Below are positions 24,660-31,655 of a DNA stretch of 42,604 nucleotides, in pieces. The stretch's first letter is position 1. Every line of letters starts with the position of its first letter. Source of the DNA: an uncultured Roseburia sp. GTDB lineage: Bacteria; Bacillota; Clostridia; Lachnospirales; Lachnospiraceae. Both the position numbers and the translations under genes were made by a program. Location of the stretch: positions 1 to 42,604 of the forward strand of contig CAMXSH010000017.1 of NCBI GenBank assembly GCA_947246475.1. Reading direction: 5' to 3'. The notes under the pieces were generated by a model. The model worked only from the letters and a program-made list of their open reading frames with translations. It did no database searches and had not been told where the DNA came from.

Positions 24660-27600
24660 TTAGCCCACTGAAATAGGTATCTGTGGCATGTATGGCACTA
24701 AGCTGTCGGCATCCCACAGGAAGACAGAGGATTGGTGTATTTCGCTATTCCACTGCACTGGCATGGAAAGCTTTTTGTACTCGTTAGTGCCAAGTTCGAT
24801 GATCTGCTCTGACAGATCTATCATGGCGCCAGAGGAATCATAAGCTGTCCAGACTGCCCGGATCTTCTTGTTTTGGGCATTGTTTGACAGATAAAGCCCA
24901 ATGTGGCTCTTTTCCAAAGCGGCATATGCCATAAATGCTTCCTCTGTATCTGATGACCCGGCAGAGTTCGCTGAAACATGGAGGATGATCTCATTAGACA
25001 AAACAGTTCCGTCAGATGATGAAGCATATATTTTCAGCATCCTGCCCTTTGCACTTTCCGGCACCGTGAATTTTCCCTCTGTGGAAATGCTGGCATCCTC
25101 CAGCTTCTGGTTATTTGTTGCATCTGTTACATGCCAGGATACAGTGCCTTCCTCTCCAGAAAGGGAAGTGTAGTCTGCTGTAAATTCCAGGCTGTCGCCG
25201 GCATAAACTCTTTGATCCGTATTGGCTGAGGTAGAGATTTGGATCTGATCGCCCAGTGTAAATTCTGCAGTTACAGACTCATTTTTATTTACATCCAGTA
25301 AAATATACGCTTTATCCTGGGGAGTATACCGAGTCACCTGTTTTACTCCATTGATCTTTGCCTCATTCCAGGCAGGACCGCAGGAAAGGGCAATCTGGTT
25401 ATGATCCTGACCGGATGTCAGGGTGACAGAAACCGTTTTGGCGGCAATGTCCCAGGAAATGCTGTTTACTTCTGCATTACACCTTGCTCTCAAACCGGTG
25501 ATATTTCCGCTTTTCATGGAATCTAACAATGCGGGAAGGACTTCTATTTCCCCGGTGTTTGAGTAGAGCAGGGATTCGTTGACTGCTCCCATGATTCCAA
25601 AAGCGGAATCGGTACAATAAGTAGAACTGTGGTTGTCATTGTGGGAGGTCATCATGGAACTGTACTGATAATTGCTTGTCATCAGATACCGCAGTACAGA
25701 ATCCAGGCTTTCTGAATCTTTCAGACGTGCGGCAACCAGCGCCTTATGGGTAGGTCCATGGGATTCAGAAGCCTCTTTTCCACCGTATGCCTCAGAACGG
25801 AAAGCCATGGCCTTTAAAATACCAGCACGAAGGTTTTCGTCTGTCTGGGACTCGTAGCCGGGCCAGGCTGGATAGGCATGGCTGACGTGTCTGTGACGGT
25901 GTTTTTCACCGAGGTTTTCTGTTGCCCATTCTTTCAGTTCTCCTGTATCGGCGTATAAATATTCTGGAATTCTGCTCTCAAGAGTATTCCATTTCATTAA
26001 CTTGTCTGCCGCATCCGAAGGTTTCACCACATCCAGAATCGCTCTTGCCATAAATAAAGTATCATGTGTAGCAGATATATCCATGGTCGTATTGTAGGTC
26101 AGGGCATAGATCGAATTGTCAGCGGCTCCCTCTGGTGAGTTTTCCGGGGAATATCCTGGTGAGTAGAGGTATTTTGCAGCTGTGTCGCCAGCGGCGATGG
26201 CATCAGACAATGTGGTTCCGTCATCGAGATGAATATTTCCGCTTCCGTCCGTATAATAGCGCTCATCCACATACTGGAGCCAGAAGTTCATCGTCTTGTC
26301 AAGCATAGGATAGAGGATGTCCTCCACCAGTTTCATCCTGCCGGTGCTGCGGATCCTTTCCACGTCTTCGTCGGACCAGTCCAGTACGTGCTGATTCCTC
26401 TCCAGGTCGATATCTTTGCCCAGGGGGATCTCCTGGTCTCCATAACACTGCCAGTATTCAAAGATCGGGATAATAAGCCAGTCCGTAATACCATTTACAT
26501 AGAGATGAGGATACCCGTCGATAAAGTGGTAGCTTCCTGCCTGACCGGTTCCGTCTACACGGGGAGGTGCTTTGATGGCGTCAGTCATTCCATAGACGTT
26601 TTGTGCATCCGTCTCCCAGTCTGCCACCATGCGGACGATGAAATTGATGTACCCCTCGCCGGCGCCCGCCATATTTCCTGTATTCATGCCGGAGACCTGG
26701 AGGTTTGTGTTGGCATCCAGCGTAAAGTCGCCGCTCCAGTCCGGCTTCCAGGCTCCTGTCCAGATGGCGCCTAGCCGGGTTGTATGGTAACCGCTGGCGC
26801 AGATCAGCCCAAAGCGGCCATTGTTGTAGATCCTTTCCAGAAATGCCTTGTTGATCTCTGACTTATTGGCATTTTGCTTGTTGATCAGTTCGGTATTTGT
26901 CAGTTTGCGGTCGGCTTTCTCGGCTTCGGTCTGGCAGAGATTGATGCGGACGTTGTCAAACATTCCGCCATGGATCTTTACATGGGGATCCAATAATTTT
27001 TTATAGGATTCCCCTGTGCTTTTTACATCATATTTTGATGTGACAGCATCGATCTCGCTGACAAGGCGGTCATAGAGCTGTTCTTTCACATCCTGTACCG
27101 TATTGCAGCCGTCATCCTGGCGGTCTACCTTTGTGATCAGCATAACGGATCTTGTGCCTGTGATAGTGATCTTTGGATCGTTGGCATTGGAGATTGTGCC
27201 GGAACCAAATCCGTTTATGTTGGTAATTGTGCGCTTATCTGCTTGATAGTCAATAGTTCCATCTGTAACAATCCTTGTGGCAGAACCCCAGCCGCCGTTG
27301 GAAAACAGCGTCTTTGTGCGGTTTTTAGAGCCCTTCCGGTATTGGTCCGGGTATTTGCCCACCATCCCCATGGTGTAGCCGTTATCATCCTGGGTGACGA
27401 TATAATCCGAGTCCGGCCTTGGGTTTACCGAACCCTGGTTCCTCATTTCTACCATATGGTCTATGCTCAGCGTGATATCCAGATCCTGATTGTCCGGCGC
27501 CTCGATATAGGTGACGATAACATCGTCGCTGCGGGAAGCAAAGGAACGGCGGTTCCATTCGTTTCCGTCTGAATCCTTCCACTGGGCACCGACTTCACCG

Positions 27601-28148
27601 GTCTCATAATTGGTGTAGCGGTTATAGTTGTCTTTGTTTGCTTCTGTAAAGCTGTTGTTTTTGATACGGTACTGGCTCGCCGGCTGATAGGGGCGGGACC
27701 AGGTGGTTCCCCAGGAAGCTCCAAACACGCTGGAAGCGTATTTATTTACCGCGTTGGTCCAGGGGAAATCGTTTGCGCTGGAACGGGTGACAGCACCTTT
27801 TCTCTGACTGTCAAGAATATCGCTGATATCCGGCGTCTCGTAGATGTCTGTTCCGTCCGTGACGATTTTGGTATTATTAAAAATAAACACATCTTCATCG
27901 GGGTCACAGCTTTCGATAAATGCGATCTCACCATTGGCGGTGACAGAGCCTTCCCGCCAGGAATCTTTTTTGGTGCTTTTTTCAATAGTTGCATATGTAC
28001 TTTCGTTAAAACCCAGTGCGTCACCCAGGCCGTATTTCCAGTCGGGCGCTTCTGCGCGGGCGCCCATCAATGGCACCATAGAGGCGGTCACCAGAGAAAA
28101 AGCCCCCAGAACTGCCCCTCCTAAAATAAGTTTTGTTATACGTTTCAT
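24660..28148 (-). CDS. Secreted glycoside hydrolase family 95-like enzyme (alpha-L-fucosidase/alpha-galactosidase type)
   Basis: The 1162-residue protein has a signal peptide (MKRITKLILGGAVLGAFSLV, then ...GARAEA). The catalytic region starts with a GH95-like N-terminal domain (WREGSVTANGEIAFIES, FIFNNTKIV). An (alpha/alpha)6 core carries HRHVSHAYPAWPGY, ESHGPTHKALV and DNHSSTYCTDSAFGIMGAV. A C-terminal all-beta region (SGNITGLRARCNAEVNSISWD) and an Ig-like segment (QRVYAGDSLEFTADYTSLSG) follow. GH95 enzymes remove alpha-1,2-fucose from mucin or milk glycans or alpha-L-galactose from plant glycans; the specificity cannot be fixed here. ATG 28148 is chosen because GGAGG precedes it; the frame extends 4 codons further. 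No LPXTG or SLH anchor is seen. It lies 29 nt after the gene for the basic secreted protein. Confidence 0.85.
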   Translation of the reverse strand: MKRITKLILGGAVLGAFSLVTASMVPLMGARAEAPDWKYGLGDALGFNESTYATIEKSTKKDSWREGSVTANGEIAFIESCDPDEDVFIFNNTKIVTDGTDIYETPDISDILDSQRKGAVTRSSANDFPWTNAVNKYASSVFGASWGTTWSRPYQPASQYRIKNNSFTEANKDNYNRYTNYETGEVGAQWKDSDGNEWNRRSFASRSDDVIVTYIEAPDNQDLDITLSIDHMVEMRNQGSVNPRPDSDYIVTQDDNGYTMGMVGKYPDQYRKGSKNRTKTLFSNGGWGSATRIVTDGTIDYQADKRTITNINGFGSGTISNANDPKITITGTRSVMLITKVDRQDDGCNTVQDVKEQLYDRLVSEIDAVTSKYDVKSTGESYKKLLDPHVKIHGGMFDNVRINLCQTEAEKADRKLTNTELINKQNANKSEINKAFLERIYNNGRFGLICASGYHTTRLGAIWTGAWKPDWSGDFTLDANTNLQVSGMNTGNMAGAGEGYINFIVRMVADWETDAQNVYGMTDAIKAPPRVDGTGQAGSYHFIDGYPHLYVNGITDWLIIPIFEYWQCYGDQEIPLGKDIDLERNQHVLDWSDEDVERIRSTGRMKLVEDILYPMLDKTMNFWLQYVDERYYTDGSGNIHLDDGTTLSDAIAAGDTAAKYLYSPGYSPENSPEGAADNSIYALTYNTTMDISATHDTLFMARAILDVVKPSDAADKLMKWNTLESRIPEYLYADTGELKEWATENLGEKHRHRHVSHAYPAWPGYESQTDENLRAGILKAMAFRSEAYGGKEASESHGPTHKALVAARLKDSESLDSVLRYLMTSNYQYSSMMTSHNDNHSSTYCTDSAFGIMGAVNESLLYSNTGEIEVLPALLDSMKSGNITGLRARCNAEVNSISWDIAAKTVSVTLTSGQDHNQIALSCGPAWNEAKINGVKQVTRYTPQDKAYILLDVNKNESVTAEFTLGDQIQISTSANTDQRVYAGDSLEFTADYTSLSGEEGTVSWHVTDATNNQKLEDASISTEGKFTVPESAKGRMLKIYASSSDGTVLSNEIILHVSANSAGSSDTEEAFMAYAALEKSHIGLYLSNNAQNKKIRAVWTAYDSSGAMIDLSEQIIELGTNEYKKLSMPVQWNSEIHQSSVFLWDADSLVPYMPQIPISVG

Positions 28149-28177
28149 AGGATCCTCCATTCCGATTAAATGATCTG

Positions 28178-28939
28178 TCAGCGGACTTTTACTTTTACGA
28201 TCTTGGAGTATTTACCAGCTGTTTTCTTTTTCCCGGAAAGCTGATATGCTCTCACCTTAATGTAATACACCTTACCGCTTTTCATCTTTTTCAGTATTGC
28301 CGTTTTCTTTGAACCACCCTTTACAGTCATCTTTACTTTATATTTTCCCTTTTTCTTTGCTGCCACGCTGATCTGATAACCTTTGGCACCTTTCACCTTT
28401 TTCCAGGAAACTTTTATTTTTTTCCGTCCCGAAGGTTTTGCTTTGACGCCTTTTGGTGCGGGCAGGACCTTTTTCTTTGCTTTGACAGATTTATCTGGAG
28501 CCGGCGGATTGGTTGTGTTTCCGTTGGAACCAGCCGTCTGCCCAGAAGCCGGTTTGTCCTCTGGAATAAAGCGGAACTGGTTTGCTGCCTGTCCCTTCTC
28601 TGATGTGACAACCAGGGTATATATTCCAGGAACCAGCTGCTTTTTTACCTTAAAGTGAAAGGTTAAAGTACCATTGATAGTATACTGGTTCATGTATACA
28701 ATCGCTGCTTTGTTGGCTGTCAGGTCATTGTAGGCGCCCGATGCTCCTGGTGCGTAGCAAATGACTGAAATTTCTTTTCCCTTTAATTCTGCATCCGAAA
28801 CGGTGACTGACACCGTACCGTCCGCCTGGCTGGGAGTTACTGTTACGGCGGGGCTGCCTGCCTGAATGCTTCTGGAACACAATAACTGCATTCCTGCCAG
28901 CAGCAGAGCAATTAGAACCCATCCCATTTTTCGTTGCAT
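28178..28939 (-). CDS. Secreted protein with lysine-rich fibronectin III-like domain
   Basis: The 253-residue protein has a signal peptide (GWVLIALLLAGMQLLCS, then ...SIQAG). The first beta-rich domain runs over about residues 30-125 (VTVTPSQADGTVSVTVSDAEL). A Gly/Asn/Pro linker follows, then a Lys-rich FN3-like domain (VSWKKVKGAKGYQISVAAKK, VYYIKVRAYQ). More than a quarter of the second half is Lys, so the mature protein is very basic and could bind anionic wall polymers. AAGGAGG precedes the ATG. It is the first gene of a pair with the GH95 enzyme and may assist substrate or cell-surface binding. Specific function unknown. Confidence 0.75.
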   Translation of the reverse strand: MQRKMGWVLIALLLAGMQLLCSRSIQAGSPAVTVTPSQADGTVSVTVSDAELKGKEISVICYAPGASGAYNDLTANKAAIVYMNQYTINGTLTFHFKVKKQLVPGIYTLVVTSEKGQAANQFRFIPEDKPASGQTAGSNGNTTNPPAPDKSVKAKKKVLPAPKGVKAKPSGRKKIKVSWKKVKGAKGYQISVAAKKKGKYKVKMTVKGGSKKTAILKKMKSGKVYYIKVRAYQLSGKKKTAGKYSKIVKVKVR

Positions 28940-28962
28940 AAGCTATTTTCCTCCTTATAAAT

Positions 28963-28990
28963 GTATAATATAATAATATAATTTTATCAA
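28963..28990 (-). promoter_or_regulatory. Probable promoter of the FN3-like/GH95 gene pair
   Basis: On the minus strand TTGATA (28990-28985) is followed after about 16 bp by TATACA (28968-28963). The region between and around them is almost pure A/T, so alternative -10 boxes are possible. It lies about 25-50 bp upstream of the start codon. Confidence 0.45.
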
Positions 28991-29046
28991 AATCCGAAAG
29001 AAACATCAATGACGTATCTTGAGCTTTTTAATGATGTATTATCATG

Positions 29047-29083
29047 AAAGGCACCATTTGACAGGGATCAAATTGGTGCCTTT
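29047..29083 (-). terminator. Terminator after galE
   Basis: AAAGGCACCA-TTTG (29047-29060) pairs with CAAATTGGTGCCTTT (29069-29083), with one bulged base and a small loop. On the minus strand the stem ends in TTT and lies about 35 bp after the galE stop codon. It is symmetrical enough to work in both directions. Confidence 0.65.
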
Positions 29084-29118
29084 GCATATGAACTATATAT
29101 TAAATTATATAAAAGGAT

Positions 29119-30138
29119 TTAATCCTCTCCATAGCCATCCGGATTCATGCTCTGCCAGCGCCAGGAATCTGCGCACATGTCATCCACATTGTATTTTGCT
29201 TCCCAACCCAGCTCTTTTTTTGCTTTGCCACATTCTGAGTATGACGCATCTATGTCACCGGCACGCCTTGGTCTGATCTTGTAGGGAATGCTGTGACCGC
29301 AGGCTTTTTCATAAGCATGGAGGATATCCAGAACACTACAGCCCTTTCCGGTTCCCAGATTGTAGATCCGGACCTCTGGTTTTTCAGAAAACTTTCTGAT
29401 ACCTTTCACATGTCCGCCAGCCAGATCCATTACGTGGATATAATCTCTGACGCCTGTTCCGTCATGAGTATTGTAATCGTCCCCAAAGACGTTAAGGCAT
29501 TCCCGCTTTCCGATGGCGACCTGGGCTACATAAGGCACCAGATTATTCGGTATTCCCTTTGGATCCTCACCAATAAGCCCGCTTTCATGGGCCCCGATGG
29601 GGTTAAAGTAACGAAGGAGAATGACATTCCATTCCGGATCTGAGGTGTGAAGGTCTGTCAGGATCTGCTCAATCATCCATTTGGTCCAGCCATAAGGGTT
29701 GGTGGGGGAGCCTTTCGGACAGTCCTCTGTAATTGGAACAAATGCCGGATCTCCGTAAACAGTGGCAGAAGAGCTGAAAATGATATTTTTTACATTATGG
29801 TCCTTCATGCAGTCCACCAGGTTAAGCGTACCAGTCAGGTTGTTGTGATAGTATTGTATGGGTTTCTCCACTGATTCCCCAACGGCTTTCAGTCCGGCAA
29901 AGTGAATCACAGCATCTGGTTTTTCCGTTGCAAAGACAGTGTGCAGGGAAGGTTTGTCTAAGAGATCTACCTTATAAAATACTGTTTTTTTCTGTGTGAT
30001 CCTCTCGATGCGTTCCACAGCTTTGCTGCTGGAATTGTACAGATTGTCCACAATGACGGTCTCGTATCCGTTGTTCAGCAGTTCGACGCAGGTGTGGCTG
30101 CCGATATATCCGGCACCTCCTGTCACTAATATTTTCAT
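29119..30138 (-). CDS. galE: UDP-glucose 4-epimerase
   Basis: Interconverts UDP-galactose and UDP-glucose (Leloir pathway and surface-glycan precursors). The 339-residue extended SDR protein has MKILVTGGAGYIGSHTCVEL at the N-terminus, the SSSATVYGDP active-site serine region, and the catalytic YxxxK in NPYGWTKWM. The C-terminal RRAGDIDASYS region is typical of GalE. ATG 30138 is chosen for the canonical N-terminus and GGGAG upstream; the frame continues to 30213 through the operator-like repeats, which is unlikely to be coding. It lies 90 nt after galK in the same direction with its own promoter. galT is not in the window. Confidence 0.96.
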   Translation of the reverse strand: MKILVTGGAGYIGSHTCVELLNNGYETVIVDNLYNSSSKAVERIERITQKKTVFYKVDLLDKPSLHTVFATEKPDAVIHFAGLKAVGESVEKPIQYYHNNLTGTLNLVDCMKDHNVKNIIFSSSATVYGDPAFVPITEDCPKGSPTNPYGWTKWMIEQILTDLHTSDPEWNVILLRYFNPIGAHESGLIGEDPKGIPNNLVPYVAQVAIGKRECLNVFGDDYNTHDGTGVRDYIHVMDLAGGHVKGIRKFSEKPEVRIYNLGTGKGCSVLDILHAYEKACGHSIPYKIRPRRAGDIDASYSECGKAKKELGWEAKYNVDDMCADSWRWQSMNPDGYGED

Positions 30139-30158
30139 ATCTGATTCTCCCTTCTGAT

Positions 30159-30211
30159 TTGTGATGGTATTCGTATACACCGTTGAGCTTGTGATGTGGT
30201 TAGTATACACC
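30159..30211 (-). promoter_or_regulatory. Paired 23-bp operator-like direct repeats over the galE promoter
   Basis: TTGTGATGGTATTCGTATAC plus ACC (30159-30181) and TTGTGATGTGGTTAGTATAC plus ACC (30189-30211), given as plus strand, match at 19 of 23 positions. They repeat with a 30-bp period, about three helical turns. The promoter-proximal copy covers the galE -10 box and the other lies just downstream of the likely transcription start. This geometry fits cooperative repressor binding on one DNA face. The regulator is unknown. Confidence 0.6.
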
Positions 30212-30232
30212 ATGACGCGGGGGAGCAGTCAA
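30202..30232 (-). promoter_or_regulatory. galE promoter overlapping the galK stop codon
   Basis: On the minus strand TTGACT (30232-30227) includes the galK TGA. TATACT (30207-30202) follows after 19 bp, and TGTATA would fit at 17 bp. The -10 lies inside one of the direct repeats. The long spacer predicts a weak or activator-dependent promoter. Confidence 0.5.
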
Positions 30233-31410
30233 GCGGGATTAGATAATTTTTCTGCGCCGCCGCCGATCTCGACTTCATAAAACTCCGGCTGGAGGCCAAA
30301 AGCCTCTTGGTACACAGCGGTCAGCTTGCTTTTAAACAAATTCCGGTTTCGTTTTTTTACTAGACTTACGGTGCAGCCGCCGAATCCGCCTCCGGTCATG
30401 CGGCTTCCGATCACGCCGGGCAATTCCCAGGCTGTCTTTACAAGAAGATCTACCTCATCGCAGGAAGCTTCAAAATCATCCCTGAGGGAAAGATGGGACT
30501 TATTCATCAGCCTGCCGAATTCCTGTATGTCGTCTGCCCGGAGCGCATCCAGGGCATGTACAGTACGTCGGTTTTCAGAAACGGCGTGCTTCACTCTTTT
30601 TTGAAGTGTCTCATCTGAGATCAGTATTTTATATCGTTCAAATTGTTCGTTATTCAGGTCTCCAAGACTATTGATATCGATCATTTTCTGCAGCATATTG
30701 AGACCCTTTTCGCATTCTTTGCGGCGGTCATTGTAGGCGGAGGAAACCAGGCTATGTTTTACGTTGCTGTTTGTAATCATAATAGAAATATTTTTCAGGC
30801 AGACTGGAACATGTTCGTATTCCAGTGTGTTGGTATCCAGAAAGATGGCATGTCCTTCCTTTCCCATGGCAGAGGTAAATTGATCCATGATACCACAATT
30901 CATGCCGTTAAAATGATTTTCTGAGTACTGGCCCATGAGAGCAATTTCTTCCATGGAAACATCTTCAAAATGAAAAAGGTCCTTCAGAACCAATCCGGTC
31001 ACTACTTCGATGGCAGCAGAGGAAGATAAGCCTGCGCCGCCAGGAATGTCACCATAGAAAAAGATATCCATACCGCTGGTGATAGGGTAACCTTTTTTGC
31101 AGAAAGTCCAGATAACTCCTTTTGGATAATTGGTCCATTCCGCCTCTTTGGAGTATTCAATATCATCCAGTGAGGAATTAAATACTCCTCTTGAACTGAA
31201 ATTCTGTGAATAAAGTTTCAGCAGGCTGTCCGGTCTTTTGCGGGCAAGAGCATAGGTTCCCAGTGTCAGGGCGCAGGGAAATACATGTCCGCCATTATAA
31301 TCCGTGTGGTCTCCGATGAGATTGACCCGTCCCGGTGCAAAGTAAATACAGGGTTCATCTCCCTCTCCAAATATTTCTGCAAATTTCATCTTTAAGTCTT
31401 GTATTTTCAT
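30229..31410 (-). CDS. galK: Galactokinase
   Basis: Phosphorylates alpha-D-galactose to galactose-1-phosphate with ATP. The 393-residue GHMP kinase has the N-terminal galactokinase signature PGRVNLIGDHTDYNGG, the ATP-binding GGAGLSSSAA, and the C-terminal MTGGGFGGCTVSLV. ATG 31410 is chosen because GGAGG lies 6 nt upstream; the open frame extends 8 codons further. A TATAAT on the minus strand at 31492-31487, about 75 bp upstream of the start, is a plausible -10, but no good -35 accompanies it. With galE downstream it forms a partial Leloir unit. galT and a galactose transporter are not nearby. Confidence 0.97.
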   Translation of the reverse strand: MKIQDLKMKFAEIFGEGDEPCIYFAPGRVNLIGDHTDYNGGHVFPCALTLGTYALARKRPDSLLKLYSQNFSSRGVFNSSLDDIEYSKEAEWTNYPKGVIWTFCKKGYPITSGMDIFFYGDIPGGAGLSSSAAIEVVTGLVLKDLFHFEDVSMEEIALMGQYSENHFNGMNCGIMDQFTSAMGKEGHAIFLDTNTLEYEHVPVCLKNISIMITNSNVKHSLVSSAYNDRRKECEKGLNMLQKMIDINSLGDLNNEQFERYKILISDETLQKRVKHAVSENRRTVHALDALRADDIQEFGRLMNKSHLSLRDDFEASCDEVDLLVKTAWELPGVIGSRMTGGGFGGCTVSLVKKRNRNLFKSKLTAVYQEAFGLQPEFYEVEIGGGAEKLSNPA

Positions 31411-31586
31411 GGGAATCCTCCATTTCCGCCCCATTCAGAATAACATCACGGGCAGTAATTTGTGGTATATTTACATCGCTGGTTTTATTATATCGAATCT
31501 TGGATAAAAAAGCTACAGCTATTTCAATTTGTTATAAATGTAAAATATTGAAAGTCGCAAAAATTCGCCGTTTACACAATCAATGG

Positions 31587-31615
31587 TAGACTTTTATTTA
31601 AAAAAATAGTATAAT
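31587..31615 (+). promoter_or_regulatory. Promoter of the FapA-like/HD-GYP genes
   Basis: TAGACT (31587-31592, 4/6) and a perfect TATAAT (31610-31615) are separated by 17 bp. They lie about 40 bp upstream of the FapA-like ATG, in an A/T-rich gap divergent from galK. Confidence 0.65.
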
Positions 31616-31655
31616 AATATAGACTGCATTATAAGATGAAAGGCTGGTGTTAATT

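Noticed and set aside
26229-26774. 181-codon plus-strand open frame inside the GH95 gene
   Set aside because: It is antisense to a well-supported secreted glycosidase and has no motif or start signal of its own.
30202-30232. galE promoter as a second MerR-type promoter because of its 19-bp spacer
   Set aside because: The spacer has no ACC...GGT dyad; the direct repeats point to a repressor instead.
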